A stretch of 64,000 bases of DNA from Sphingomonas oligoaromativorans (GTDB taxonomy: Bacteria; Pseudomonadota; Alphaproteobacteria; Sphingomonadales; Sphingomonadaceae): positions 1 through 64,000 of the forward strand of contig NZ_JAASQK010000001.1 in assembly GCF_011762195.1 (NCBI RefSeq), written 5' to 3'. The position numbers and the translations under genes are program-made. This document shows, one piece after another, positions 51,701 through 63,551 of this stretch. Positions within the stretch are counted from its first letter, which is position 1. The number at the start of each line of letters is the position of its first letter. The notes under the pieces were generated by a model. The model saw nothing but the letters and a program-made list of their open reading frames with translations. It searched no databases and was not told where the DNA came from.

Positions 51701-52266
51701 TCCTGAAGGCGGAGCGCGACCTCGCTCATGAAGCGTGCGTCGCCGCCGGCCGCGAGCCATGGGGCCTCCGCCGCGACGGCACCGAGCATGTCGGCGAGCG
51801 GGTCCATCTCCGCCTTGGCGTAGTTGCCCAGCACATAGCCGGTCACGCGGTCCTTGTGGCCCGGATGGCCGATGCCGAGGCGGACGCGGCGATAATCCTG
51901 CCCCATATGCTGATCGATCGAGCGCAGGCCGTTATGGCCGGCAGCACCACCACCGGTCTTCACCTTCACGCGAAAGGGGGCGATGTCGAGTTCGTCGTGG
52001 AAGGCCGTGATCGCGCCCACGTCGAGCTTGTAGAAGCGCGCCGCTTCGCCGACCGACAGGCCGCTCTCGTTCATGAAGGTGGCGGGTTTCAGGAGCAGGA
52101 TGCGCTGCGAGCCGATGCGGCCCAGCGACGACCATCCGCGAAACTGCTTCTTCCACGGTTCGAAACCATGGGTCTCGGCGATGGCGTCCACCGCCATGAA
52201 GCCGACATTGTGCCGGTGCAGCGCATATTGCGCGCCCGGATTGCCGAGACCGACCCAGAGCTGCAT
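51697..52266 (-). CDS. pth: peptidyl-tRNA hydrolase
   Basis: A 189-residue Pth that frees tRNAs from prematurely released peptides. Seen: LWVGLGNPGAQYALHRHNVGFMAVD with the catalytic His, LLLKPATFMNESGLSVGEAARFY, FHDELDIAPFRVKVKTGGGAAGHNGLRSID and RVRLGIGHPG. The ATG at 52266 is the family start (MQLWVGLGNPG); the GTG at 52272 adds two residues. It lies downstream of rplY, with a repeat element between them, the usual rplY-pth pair. Confidence 0.96.
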   Translation of the reverse strand: MQLWVGLGNPGAQYALHRHNVGFMAVDAIAETHGFEPWKKQFRGWSSLGRIGSQRILLLKPATFMNESGLSVGEAARFYKLDVGAITAFHDELDIAPFRVKVKTGGGAAGHNGLRSIDQHMGQDYRRVRLGIGHPGHKDRVTGYVLGNYAKAEMDPLADMLGAVAAEAPWLAAGGDARFMSEVALRLQD

Positions 52267-52296
52267 GGTCACGATCTCCGCTGACGATCCCTTTCC

Positions 52297-52377
52297 GTCA
52301 TCCCGGACTTGATCCGGGATCCAGAGCCCCAGGCACTGCGCTTGCAGCCCTGGACCCCGGCTTTCGCCGGGGTGACG
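52297..52377. repeat. palindromic repeat family A between rplY and pth
   Basis: An 81-bp copy. The left arm is GTCATCCCGGACTTGATCCG and the right arm ends CCCCGGCTTTCGCCGGGGTG, each a local palindrome flanking a variable core starting CCAGAGCC and ending CCTGGA. It lies between two co-directional genes, where it would fold in their shared transcript. Confidence 0.88.
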
Positions 52378-52395
52378 GAGGGATGGTGTCCTGGC

Positions 52396-53019
52396 TTACG
52401 CCTCGGCGGTGCCTTCGGCTTCGTCAGCCGAAGCGCCTTCGGCCGACTTCAGCGCCGACGGAGCGGTGATCGTCGCGACGGTGAAATCACGGTCTTCGAT
52501 CGCGAGCTTCGCGCCGGTCGGCAGGGCGACGGACGAGATGTGGACCGACTCGCCGACGTCGAAGCCCTTCATGCTGACGACGATCTGGTCGGGGATCAGC
52601 GCCGCATCGACGATCAGCTCGATCTCGTGACGGACGATCGAGAGCACGCCACCGCGCTTCAGGCCCGGCGACAGCTCTTCGTCGACGAAGTGCAGCGGCA
52701 CGTTGACATGGACGGTCGAGTGCTCGCCGATGCGGAAGAAGTCGACATGGAGCGGGCGATCGGTGACCGGGTGAAGCTGCACATCCTTGGGCAGCGTGCG
52801 GATGGCCGCACCGGTGCCCTCGATCATCACGACCGAGTTCATGAAGTGGCCGGTGTTCAGCGCCTTCATGAGCTCGCGCTCGTTGACGTGGATCGAGACC
52901 GGTTCCTTGTTGTCGCCGTAGATCACGGCGGGGACGCGGCCTTCACGGCGCAGATGACGGGAGGCTCCCTTGCCAGCCCGATCGCGCGTTTCGGCAGCCA
53001 GCGTTAGCTGATCGCTCAT
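52396..53019 (-). CDS. rplY: 50S ribosomal protein L25 / general stress protein Ctc
   Basis: A 207-residue L25 of the long Ctc type, binding 5S rRNA. The N-terminal L25 domain (about 1-95) has [29 protein letters not shown] and [14 protein letters not shown]. The C-terminal beta domain (about 96-190) has [28 protein letters not shown]. An acidic Ala/Glu tail ends it. The upstream gap (53020-53289) contains a repeat element and the promoter. Confidence 0.96.
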   Translation of the reverse strand: MSDQLTLAAETRDRAGKGASRHLRREGRVPAVIYGDNKEPVSIHVNERELMKALNTGHFMNSVVMIEGTGAAIRTLPKDVQLHPVTDRPLHVDFFRIGEHSTVHVNVPLHFVDEELSPGLKRGGVLSIVRHEIELIVDAALIPDQIVVSMKGFDVGESVHISSVALPTGAKLAIEDRDFTVATITAPSALKSAEGASADEAEGTAEA

Positions 53020-53151
53020 CGCTCAATTCTCCAATTGGTTTGTACCATTGCCGACCAGGCCTCCAGGGATGACCCTGACCGGCAAGCGGGCGCGCATAGG
53101 GGAAAAGGATCGATAAGTCCACTAATCGATAAATCGGCAAATCGATTCATC

Positions 53152-53277
53152 GTCATCCTGACGGAGGTCAGGATCCAGACGCGCTCCGCTTGTGGTGTGA
53201 TGCGGGGCTGCTTGGATATACAAGCGGGGTGCAGTGGGCGGAGTGTCGAATGGATCCCGGCCTCCGCCGGGATGACG
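53152..53277. repeat. diverged palindromic repeat of family A
   Basis: A 126-bp element bounded by GTCATCCTGACGGAGGTCAG (left) and CCCGGCCTCCGCCGGGATGA (right). The arms share the GTCATC...GATCCAG pattern of family A, but the core is longer and unlike the others. It occupies about half of the 270-bp gap between rplY and the GumN-like gene. The other half (53020-53151) shows a run of short ATCGAT palindromes near 53110-53148. Confidence 0.7.
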
Positions 53278-53289
53278 GGTTTGCCGCGC

Positions 53290-54210
53290 CTACTCCACCC
53301 GCTCCGCCTTGTAGCCGAGCTTGGCCAGCATCGCCTGCACCGAATCCGGCCCGACCAGATGCCCCGCGCCGACCGCCACGAACTGCGTCCCCGGCTGGCC
53401 GAGCCGGCTGACGATGGCGTCGGCCCAATGCTGGTCCCGCCGCGCGATCAGCACGGTGCGCAGCACGTCGGACTTCTTCATGTCCTTGTCGAAGCTCGCC
53501 GAGATGCCCTTCTCGTCGCCATGCGACCAGGCGCCGAGCATCTTGCCGAAATCGGCTGCGTCATTGCCCTTCTGATCGACCACGCTTTCGAGGAAGTCGC
53601 GCTGCTGCGGCTCGGTCAGCGTATCGAAGAAGCCGAGCTGCTGCTCCAGCGTCTCCAGCCCCTCGACAGGCTTGCCGGTGGCGCGGAACTCGGCCTTGAG
53701 CCGCTCCTCCACGCCATCCGCGCTGCTGACGCCGAGCGACTGCACGGTGGTGCCGAACAGCAGCATTCCGGCGGCCCATGTCTTCATCGCGTTGAGCGTC
53801 GCGGCGGGGACGGCGCTTTTCGCGATCATCCCGGCCAGCGCCGGGCGATATTTGGGGGCGATCCGATCGGCGAGCGGCGGCAGCGGCGAGGCCGGCATCC
53901 CGATCCGCATCAGCGCGGCGGCGGACTTGCCCGCGTCCTGATCGATCACCGCTTCCAGCACCAGCCGGTCCGACTGGGCGAAAGCGGCGCGGAGCTGCGG
54001 CGTCTCCCACTCGAAATGCGGGGGCAGGGCGTGGATCGTGCCGAACAGATAGATGGTCGACGGCCCCTTGCTGAGCTTCCACAGCGCGGGGTGGGGGGCG
54101 TGGCCCCTGGCGTGCTCGACGGGCCGGTGCGCCATCAGGGCAGGCGGCAGCGCGGGCTGGAGCAGCGCGAGGAGGATGGCGGTGCGGACAGCCGCGCGAT
54201 TCAGCTTCAT
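53290..54210 (-). CDS. TraB/GumN-family periplasmic protein
   Basis: A 306-residue exported protein of the TraB/GumN (Tiki-like) fold. The signal peptide [27 protein letters not shown] is followed by two GxxH motifs, FGTIHALPP (about residue 56) and GAGHLVG (about 282), which bind metal in the metalloprotease-like Tiki proteins, and a conserved Glu in [18 protein letters not shown]. The function of the bacterial family is not settled. It is divergent from glyQ (125-bp gap 54211-54335, containing the promoters). Confidence 0.9.
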   Translation of the reverse strand: MKLNRAAVRTAILLALLQPALPPALMAHRPVEHARGHAPHPALWKLSKGPSTIYLFGTIHALPPHFEWETPQLRAAFAQSDRLVLEAVIDQDAGKSAAALMRIGMPASPLPPLADRIAPKYRPALAGMIAKSAVPAATLNAMKTWAAGMLLFGTTVQSLGVSSADGVEERLKAEFRATGKPVEGLETLEQQLGFFDTLTEPQQRDFLESVVDQKGNDAADFGKMLGAWSHGDEKGISASFDKDMKKSDVLRTVLIARRDQHWADAIVSRLGQPGTQFVAVGAGHLVGPDSVQAMLAKLGYKAERVE

Positions 54211-54335
54211 GCCGCCGTCCTACACGCGGTGCGCCGACACGCAAGCGGGGTGCTGCGAACCGCGTTTGCTTGACCGGGCGGGAGGGCTGCGCCAAGGCGG
54301 GGACCATCCAGAACCACGCCCGCCATAAGGGAAGC

Positions 54336-55238
54336 ATGTCACACCATCCTGAGCCGCTGAGCTTCCAGAGGCTGATCCTGACGCTCCATGATTATTGGAG
54401 CGATCAGGGCTGCCTGATCCTCCAGCCCTATGACATGGAGATGGGGGCCGGCACCTTCCACCCCGCCACCACGCTCCGCGCGCTCGGCCCGAAGCCGTGG
54501 AAGGCGGCCTACGTCCAGCCCTCGCGCCGCCCGACCGACGGCCGCTATGGCGAGAACCCGAACCGGCTCCAGCATTATTATCAGTATCAGGTGGTGCTGA
54601 AGCCCTCGCCGGCGAACCTTCAGGAGCTGTATCTGGGCTCGCTGAAGGCGATCGGCATCGACTTCACCAGGCATGACATCCGCTTCGTGGAGGATGACTG
54701 GGAGAGCCCGACTCTCGGCGCATGGGGTCTCGGCTGGGAAGTCTGGTGCGACGGCATGGAGGTGACGCAGTTCACCTATTTCCAGCAGGTCGGCGGCTTC
54801 GATTGCAAGCCCATCACCGGCGAGCTGACCTACGGCCTTGAGCGCCTCGCTATGTATATCCAGGGCGTGGACCGGGTGTACGATCTCAAGTTCAACGATG
54901 AGGGCGTCAGCTACGGCGACGTCTATCTCGAAAACGAGCGCCAGCAGAGCGCCTATAATTTCGAGATCGCCAACACCGAGGCGCTGTTCGACACCTTCCG
55001 CAAGGCCTCGGCTGAGTGCGAGCGCTGCCTCGACGCGAAGCTCCCGCTGCCGGCCTATGAGCAGGCGATCAAGGCCAGCCACACCTTCAACCTGTTGCAG
55101 GCGCGCGGCGTGATCTCGGTGGCGGAGCGTCAGGCCTATATCGGCCGCGTCCGCGATCTGGCGAAGGGCGCGTGCGCGTCGTGGATCGAGAAGAATACGC
55201 CCGAGTGGCAGGAGCAATTCCCGGGGTGGGTGGCATGA
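54336..55238 (+). CDS. glyQ: glycyl-tRNA synthetase alpha subunit
   Basis: A 300-residue GlyQ, the catalytic subunit of the alpha2beta2 enzyme. The ATG at 54336 follows AAGGGAAGC. Seen: [80 protein letters not shown], and [34 protein letters not shown]. Its stop overlaps the glyS start (ATGA). Confidence 0.97.
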   Translation: MSHHPEPLSFQRLILTLHDYWSDQGCLILQPYDMEMGAGTFHPATTLRALGPKPWKAAYVQPSRRPTDGRYGENPNRLQHYYQYQVVLKPSPANLQELYLGSLKAIGIDFTRHDIRFVEDDWESPTLGAWGLGWEVWCDGMEVTQFTYFQQVGGFDCKPITGELTYGLERLAMYIQGVDRVYDLKFNDEGVSYGDVYLENERQQSAYNFEIANTEALFDTFRKASAECERCLDAKLPLPAYEQAIKASHTFNLLQARGVISVAERQAYIGRVRDLAKGACASWIEKNTPEWQEQFPGWVA

Positions 55239-57454
55239 CGGATTTCCTTCTCGAACTCCTCTGCGAGGAAATCCCCGCGCGGATGCAGGAGAAGGCGTCG
55301 GCCGATCTCGTGCGCCTGCTCGAAGCCGAGCTGGCCAAGGCCGGGCTCAAGGCGAAGGACATTGAGGGCTTCGTGACGCCGCGCCGCCTCGCGCTGATCG
55401 CGCGCGGCTTGCCCGAAGCGACCGAGGCTGTGTCCGAAGAGCTGAAGGGCCCGCGCGCGGACGCGCCGGAGCAGGCGCTCGCCGGCTTCCTCGGCAAGAC
55501 CGGCCTCACCCGCGACCAGCTTGTCGAGCGTGAGGACGCCAAGGGCAACAAGGTGCTCTTCGCCGTCATCGACAAGCCGGGCCGTCCGACGCCGGACGTG
55601 CTGGCCGAGGCCGTGCCCGCGATCATCCGCGCCTTCCCGTGGCCGAAGTCGATGCGCTGGGGCAAGGCGTCGTCCTCGTCCGAGAGCCTGCGCTGGGTGC
55701 GCCCGTTGCAGGGCATCGTCGCGCTGTTCGGCGACGCCGTGGTGCCGACCGCCATCGACGGCATCGAGAGCGGCCGCGAGACGGTCGGCCACCGCTTCCA
55801 CAGCACCGGCCCGATCGCGATCCCGACCGCCGACGCCTATGAGGCGACGCTGCACGCGGCGCATGTCATCGTCGATCATCGCGAGCGCCGCGTGATCGTG
55901 CGCGAGGAGGCCGAGGAGGCCGCCGCCATCGCCGGTTTCACGCTCGTCGAGGATGAGGGGCTGGTGCATGAGAATGCGGGGCTCACCGAATGGCCGGTGC
56001 CGCTGCTCGGCCGGTTCGACCCGGAGTTCCTCTCCGTCCCGCGCGAGGTGATCCAGCTCACCATGCGGACCAACCAGAAATATTTCGCTTGCGTCGACGG
56101 CGAGGGGAAGCTCGCGCCGGCCTTCGTCTGCACCGCCAACATCGTGGCGGCGGACGGCGGCAAGGCGATCGTCGAGGGCAATGCCAAGGTGCTGGCGGCG
56201 CGGCTTTCGGACGCACGCTTCTTCTGGGAGCAGGATAAGAAGATCGCGCTGGCGGAACAGGCGAAGAAGCTCGACCAGATCGTCTTCCACGAAAAGCTCG
56301 GCACCGTCGCCGACAAGGTGGAGCGTGTGGCCAAGCTGGCGCGCTGGCTGGTGGAAGAGGGGATTGTTTCTTCCCGTCATCCCGGCGAAAGCCGGGATCC
56401 AGAGCTTCACGCGTCGTCGTCTGCGGCTCTGGACCCCGGCGTGCGCCGGGGTGACGAAGAGGGCCGCAAGGCCCTCGCCGACATGGCCGAGCAGGCCGCG
56501 CGCCTCGCCAAGGCGGACCTCGTCACCGGCATGGTCGGCGAGTTCCCCGAGCTTCAAGGCGTGATGGGCGGCTATTACGCGCGGGCCGAGGGCCTGCCCG
56601 ACGCCGTCGCCGACGCGATCCGCGATCACTACAAGCCGGTCGGGCAGGGCGATGACGTCCCCACCGCGCCGGTGACGGTGGCGGTGAGCTTGGCGGATAA
56701 GCTGGATACGTTGGTTGGTTTCTTTTTGATCGATCAGCGCCCCACGGGATCGCGCGATCCGTTTGCTTTGCGGCGTGCGTGTATTGGCGTAATTGAGTTG
56801 CTGACCAAGAACGGTCTCCGCGTCTGGTTGGTAAATGCCATCCAGAAGAGCGTTTCGGCATTCACGCGGCAAATTTGCCACCCCGACTTGGGTGAAGAGA
56901 AGCTCGCAGAACATAAAGCGGGCATAGACTTGGTTTTCTCTCAGTTGCCGGATTTCTTCACCGATCGTCTGAAGGTTCAGCAGCGTGACCTCGGGGTTCG
57001 CCACGATCTAATTGATGCGGTCGTGGATGCCGAGGACGATCTCGTCCGCCTGCTCGCGCGGGTGAAGGCGTTGCAGGCCTTCGTCGAGACCGACGACGGC
57101 GCCAACCTCCTCGCCGGTTATCGCCGCGCCGCCAACATCCTCAAGGCCGAGGCCAAGAAGGGCACGGAACCGAAGGCCTTCACCGGCTTTTCCTACGAGC
57201 CCGACGCCGCCGAAGCCGAACTCGCGCAGATGCTCGACACGCAACTCCCCGTTGCGGAAGAAGCAATTGCGCGCGAACAATTCGAAGAAGCGATGACTGC
57301 GTTGTCAGTTATTCGTCCTACAATTGATCGCTTCTTTGATGATGTGACGGTCAATTCCCAAGATGAGACGAAGCGCGAAACGCGTCTCGCCTTGCTTGAT
57401 AAATTGCGTGCTGCAATGCAAAAGGTCGCCGACTTCTCCAAGATTGAGGGATAG
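55235..57454 (+). CDS. glyS: glycyl-tRNA synthetase beta subunit with in-frame repeat insertion
   Basis: A 739-residue GlyS, tRNA-binding subunit. Seen: [28 protein letters not shown]-type block ([27 protein letters not shown]), [16 protein letters not shown] and the HD-like region [14 protein letters not shown], ending in a DALR-type domain ([23 protein letters not shown]). It is longer than the roughly 690 residues usual for the family because a family A palindrome is inserted in frame at residues about 381-407 ([12 protein letters not shown] and [10 protein letters not shown]). Codon use turns AT-rich at about 56690-57030 and 57235-57454 and is normal between, suggesting recombined segments. 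The reading frame is intact throughout. Confidence 0.95.
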   Translation: MTDFLLELLCEEIPARMQEKASADLVRLLEAELAKAGLKAKDIEGFVTPRRLALIARGLPEATEAVSEELKGPRADAPEQALAGFLGKTGLTRDQLVEREDAKGNKVLFAVIDKPGRPTPDVLAEAVPAIIRAFPWPKSMRWGKASSSSESLRWVRPLQGIVALFGDAVVPTAIDGIESGRETVGHRFHSTGPIAIPTADAYEATLHAAHVIVDHRERRVIVREEAEEAAAIAGFTLVEDEGLVHENAGLTEWPVPLLGRFDPEFLSVPREVIQLTMRTNQKYFACVDGEGKLAPAFVCTANIVAADGGKAIVEGNAKVLAARLSDARFFWEQDKKIALAEQAKKLDQIVFHEKLGTVADKVERVAKLARWLVEEGIVSSRHPGESRDPELHASSSAALDPGVRRGDEEGRKALADMAEQAARLAKADLVTGMVGEFPELQGVMGGYYARAEGLPDAVADAIRDHYKPVGQGDDVPTAPVTVAVSLADKLDTLVGFFLIDQRPTGSRDPFALRRACIGVIELLTKNGLRVWLVNAIQKSVSAFTRQICHPDLGEEKLAEHKAGIDLVFSQLPDFFTDRLKVQQRDLGVRHDLIDAVVDAEDDLVRLLARVKALQAFVETDDGANLLAGYRRAANILKAEAKKGTEPKAFTGFSYEPDAAEAELAQMLDTQLPVAEEAIAREQFEEAMTALSVIRPTIDRFFDDVTVNSQDETKRETRLALLDKLRAAMQKVADFSKIEG
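56376..56456. repeat. palindromic repeat family A inside glyS, in frame
   Basis: An 81-bp copy (27 codons) with left arm GTCATCCCGGCGAAAGCCGG and right arm CCCCGGCGTGCGCCGGGGTG, matching the 52297 element closely in its arms. Its length keeps the glyS frame, so the repeat is translated. The core (CAGAGCTTCACGCG...) differs from other copies. Confidence 0.9.
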
Positions 57455-57459
57455 ACATC

Positions 57460-60170
<2,711 letters not shown>

Positions 60171-60174
<4 letters not shown>

Positions 60175-60422
60175 AGACGGTGATCGTGATGATGATGGGC
60201 GCGCTGCTGGTCGCGGCGGCCCCGGTCAAGCTGGCGCCGGCGGACGACAAGCCGGCCCAGCCGTTCGGCGCGGCGGCGCGCCACAAGAATGGGCCGGACC
60301 CGATGGCCAAGCCGCCAGAGGATGTCGGCTCGCAGGAAGACCCGGCCGCGCTGCAACCGGGCCAGTCCTACATCCGCCAGCCGAAGCCGCCCGTGGAGGC
60401 GGCTCCGGCCGGGCCGAAGTAA
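60171..60422 (+). CDS. small exported Pro-rich protein
   Basis: An 83-residue protein coupled to ppdK by an ATGA overlap. A short signal-like N-terminus (MKTVIVMMMGALLVAAAPV) is followed by a Pro/Ala/Lys-rich, probably disordered tail (DKPAQPFGAAARHKNGPDPM, PEDVGSQEDPAALQPGQSYI). I recognise no domain. It is convergent with the DoxX gene, 3 bp apart. Confidence 0.7.
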
Positions 60423-60425
60423 AGC

Positions 60426-60824
60426 TCAGCGGCGCGCGTCGAGGCTGAAGCGGCCGGCTCCGAAGGCGACGACCTGGAGCAGGCCGCCGGCCATCGCGAC
60501 ATTCTTCCAGAAGTTGATGAACTGGCCCTGGTCGGCGAGATCGTGGTGGAAGGCGAAGGCGGTGACGATCGCGAACGCCGCCAGGATGGCCGCGACGATC
60601 CGCGTGCGGAAGCCCAGCACGAGCGCGAGCCCGCCGCCCACCTCGATCAGCGCGGCGATCCCGAAGGCGACCTGCGGCAGCGGCAGCCCGGCGGACTGGA
60701 TATAGCCGATCGTCGCGGCCGGGGCGGCGAGCTTCGAGAAGCCGCTCAGCAGGAAGATCGCGGCTAGTCCGATACGCCCGACGAGCGGCAAGGCGGCGGC
60801 GGACGAAGAGCGGGTCTCGGTCAT
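60426..60824 (-). CDS. DoxX-family membrane protein
   Basis: A 132-residue DoxX-like protein with four membrane segments (GRIGLAAIFLLSGFSKLAAPAAT, QVAFGIAALIEVGGGLALVLGF, RIVAAILAAFAIVTAFAFHH, FWKNVAMAGGLLQVVAFGAG). The pattern GFSKL, E in ALIEVGGG and the FHHDLADQGQFINFWKNVAMAGG loop is typical of the family. AAGGGGAT precedes the ATG. The function of this subgroup (YphA/DoxX) is not known. Confidence 0.92.
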   Translation of the reverse strand: MTETRSSSAAALPLVGRIGLAAIFLLSGFSKLAAPAATIGYIQSAGLPLPQVAFGIAALIEVGGGLALVLGFRTRIVAAILAAFAIVTAFAFHHDLADQGQFINFWKNVAMAGGLLQVVAFGAGRFSLDARR

Positions 60825-60942
60825 GGCAATATCCCCTTTGGGCCGCCCGGCAGTGGGTGGCGGCGGCGGGATATGTATGCTGCCATTTCGGCTCCGACAG
60901 AATCGATATAATATCGAGCAGATCGATCGGAAAAGTCGAACG

Positions 60943-61425
60943 TCATGGATAGCGCGTACGGTGGGCCTCGATCTCGCCACGGCGCAGGAGAGCCGCCTGC
61001 TCCCGCCATTCTTCCCGTGCGATGGTGCCGGAGGGCAGGCCCAGGCGGGTTTCCAATATCTCGGCATCGGTGGCGGAAAGATCCTCGACCTGACGGTAAT
61101 TGTGGATGCCGGCCTCGTTCAGCACCGTCTCGCGGTTGCGGCCGATGCCGTGGATGAGGGCGAGATCGTCGCGCGTGCCGGAAGCGGCCGCGCCGATCGC
61201 CGCCGCCGTGCCGGGGCCGATGGGCCGGCCGGCGAGTTGCCGTTCAAGCTCGGCGACATGCTCGTGGGCGGCCTGCTCACGCTTTTCGGCGGCGATGCGG
61301 GCTTCCTGCTCCTCCTCATAGGCGCGGCGCCACTTCGCCCCGCCCGAGCGCGACAGCAGGCCCAGAAGCCAGCCGAGCACCAGCACGAGGGCGACGATCG
61401 CCCACTGGTTTGCGGTAAAGCCCAT
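60943..61425 (-). CDS. membrane-anchored coiled-coil protein with helix-hairpin-helix domain
   Basis: A 160-residue protein: an N-terminal membrane segment (NQWAIVALVLVLGWLLGLLS), a charged coiled coil (about 28-68: WRRAYEEEQEARIAAEKREQAAHEHVAELERQLAG), a short Gly/Ala linker and a C-terminal helix-hairpin-helix domain (about 88-150: LALIHGIGRNRETVLNEAGIHNYRQVEDLSATDAEILETRLG) like those of DUF4332 or TfoX-C-like proteins. The domain could bind DNA or protein. It lies between the DoxX gene and the Tad pilus genes. Its role is unknown. Confidence 0.82.
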   Translation of the reverse strand: MGFTANQWAIVALVLVLGWLLGLLSRSGGAKWRRAYEEEQEARIAAEKREQAAHEHVAELERQLAGRPIGPGTAAAIGAAASGTRDDLALIHGIGRNRETVLNEAGIHNYRQVEDLSATDAEILETRLGLPSGTIAREEWREQAALLRRGEIEAHRTRYP

Positions 61426-61493
61426 CGGTCCTCTCCTCGTTGCGGAGGGAGAACCGATGGGCGGGGGGCGGCGTTCCCGCAGCCCCCGGTGCG

Positions 61494-62498
61494 TCAGCCC
61501 ATCCTGCCCGAGGACATGGCGTCGGAGATCGAGCAGGCCGCCGGCCCGAGGATCACGACGAACAGCACCGGCAGGATGAAGAGGATCAGCGGCACGGTCA
61601 TGATCGCGGGCAGGCGGGCGGCCTTCTCCTCGGCGCGCATCATGCGCTCGTTGCGGAACTCGGCCGACAGCACGCGCAGCGCCGAAGCCAGCGGGGTGCC
61701 GTATTTCTCCGTCTGGATCATGGTGGTGACGACGCCGCGCACATTGTCGAGCGCCACGCGGGTGGCGAGATTCTCGAAGGCCTGCCGGCGTTCGGTGAGG
61801 AAGCCCAGCTCGATCGCGGTGAGCATGAACTCGTCGCCCAGTTCGGGATAGGCCTTGCCCAGCTCGCGCGCGACGCGGCTGAAGGCGGCGTCGACGGTGA
61901 GGCCGGCCTCGGCGCAGATCACCAGCAGGTCGAGCGCGTCGGGCAGGCCCTTGCGGATCGCGGCGCTACGCTTGGTGATGGTGTTTTTGAGCCAGATGTC
62001 CGGCCCCTTGTAGCTCAGCACCAGCGCGCCGGCGACGACCATATAGTGGAAAAGCGGTCCCTTGGTCGGGAACCAGCCGAGCCCGTAGACGCCCACCAGC
62101 GCCGTGCCGCCGATCACGATCGGCAGCACCATGCGCGCGAAAATCACCGCGACGGCGGCATCCTTGGAGCGGATGCCCGCCTGAAGGAGCTTGATCTGCG
62201 CCTGCTTGAGCTGGCTGTCCTGAAGCACCTTCAGATTGCCCAGCGTCGAGCGCATCCAGTCGGTCGCCTCGGTGCGCGTGGTGAGCTTGGCGCGCCGCTT
62301 CGAGGTGGAGGCGGTGATGCCGAGCTTGAGCTGCTCGCGCCGCTCGTTCAGCGCCTTCACCCGCTTGGCCATCGGGTTGCGCACCGTGGTGGCGGCATAG
62401 AGCGCGACCAGCACGGCGAGCGTCGCCATGCCGGCCAGCATCGTGCCGATCAGCTTCAGATCGATGCCCATGATGCTCGGATGCGGCGCTGTGTACAT
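61494..62498 (-). CDS. tadC: Tad pilus inner-membrane platform protein TadC
   Basis: A 334-residue type II secretion F-domain protein, one of the two platform proteins of the Tad (Flp) pilus. Membrane segments flank the GspF-like domain: LPDALDLLVICAEAGLTVDAAFSRVARELGKAYPELGDEFMLTAIELGFLTERRQAFENLATR, and ESKASA-type helices, ending in a hydrophobic segment near FILPVLFVVILGPA. The ATG at 62498 is used; an ATG at 62471 is possible. It follows tadB by 20 bp. Confidence 0.92.
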   Translation of the reverse strand: MYTAPHPSIMGIDLKLIGTMLAGMATLAVLVALYAATTVRNPMAKRVKALNERREQLKLGITASTSKRRAKLTTRTEATDWMRSTLGNLKVLQDSQLKQAQIKLLQAGIRSKDAAVAVIFARMVLPIVIGGTALVGVYGLGWFPTKGPLFHYMVVAGALVLSYKGPDIWLKNTITKRSAAIRKGLPDALDLLVICAEAGLTVDAAFSRVARELGKAYPELGDEFMLTAIELGFLTERRQAFENLATRVALDNVRGVVTTMIQTEKYGTPLASALRVLSAEFRNERMMRAEEKAARLPAIMTVPLILFILPVLFVVILGPAACSISDAMSSGRMG

Positions 62499-62518
62499 GC
62501 TCGTCTCGTCCTCGCCGA

Positions 62519-63484
62519 TCAGATCTCGAAATTGACCATCTTGGCCATGATGAAGGCGCCGATCGCCATCCAGACCAGGCCGACGCCGCCCGCGATCATC
62601 AGGCGGGTCTGCGTGAAGAAGCCCATCAGATAGCTCGGGTTCATGAAGTAGACGGCGCCGAACACGAAGAAGGGCAGGGAGCCCACGATATAGGCCGACG
62701 CCTTCGATTCCGATGACATCGCCTTGATTTTCAGCTTCATCTGCGCGCGCTTGCGCAGCACGTCCGCCAGATTGGCGAGCGTCTCGGCGAGGTTGCCGCC
62801 CGTCTCGCGCTGGATCGCCAGCGTGATGGTGAAGAACTGGAATTCGGGCGTGCCGAGCCGGTCCGCGGTTTCCTGCATCGCCGCTTCCATGGTGCGGCCG
62901 ATCTTGATGCGGTCGCCGATCAGGCGGAACTCGACGCCGACCGGGCCGGGAATCTCGTTGCCCACCACGCCCAGCGTCTCGGTGATCGGCAGGCCCGATC
63001 GCAGGCCGCGCACGAGAAGCTCGATCGCATCGGGGAAGCGCGCGGTGAACTGGCTCACGCGGCGCGCGATCAGGACGCCGACCGCCTTGTGCGGCACGCC
63101 GAGGCCGATCGCGAGGCCGGCCAGCAGCGCGATCAGGAAGCCCGCACCCTTCACCACCAGCAGGAACATGACGAGCGCGGCGAGGCCTGCGCAGGCCGCG
63201 CCATATTGGCCGAGCGTCCAGCTCTTGCCCGTCATGGCGAGGCGCTGACGCAGCAGCTCGGGATTGGGCAGGAAGCGGCTGGCGTAGGAATCGAGCTTGG
63301 TGTCGCGCTGGGTGAGGGCGCGGCGCATCTGGGCCGTGACGGATGAGTCACCGCCCGAATGGCGGGTCTTGAGTTCGCTCATCCGGCGCGTCTTGGCCTT
63401 GCCCACCGACGGACCGGAAAAGGCCAGCGCCAGCAGACCCAGCGAAACCGCGGCGCTGAATGCGAGAAGAACTGCCGGAAACAT
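62519..63484 (-). CDS. tadB: Tad pilus inner-membrane platform protein TadB
   Basis: A 321-residue GspF-domain protein, the partner of TadC. Seen: an N-terminal segment (FPAVLLAFSAAVSLGLLALAFSG), FPDAIELLVRGLRSGLPITETLGVVGNEIPGPVGVEFRLIGDRIKIGRTMEAAMQETADRLGTPEFQFFTITLAIQRETGGNLAETLANLADVLRKRAQMKLKIKAMSSESKASA, the classic signature, and C-terminal membrane segments. It is 67 bp downstream of cpaE. The pilus ATPase gene cpaF/tadA usually found in that gap is absent. Confidence 0.94.
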   Translation of the reverse strand: MFPAVLLAFSAAVSLGLLALAFSGPSVGKAKTRRMSELKTRHSGGDSSVTAQMRRALTQRDTKLDSYASRFLPNPELLRQRLAMTGKSWTLGQYGAACAGLAALVMFLLVVKGAGFLIALLAGLAIGLGVPHKAVGVLIARRVSQFTARFPDAIELLVRGLRSGLPITETLGVVGNEIPGPVGVEFRLIGDRIKIGRTMEAAMQETADRLGTPEFQFFTITLAIQRETGGNLAETLANLADVLRKRAQMKLKIKAMSSESKASAYIVGSLPFFVFGAVYFMNPSYLMGFFTQTRLMIAGGVGLVWMAIGAFIMAKMVNFEI

Positions 63485-63551
63485 CAGCCGATCGCCTTCC
63501 TGTCCTCAAGGCCCGGCGCGGCGCGGGAAACGCGGGACGCGCCGGCCGACC

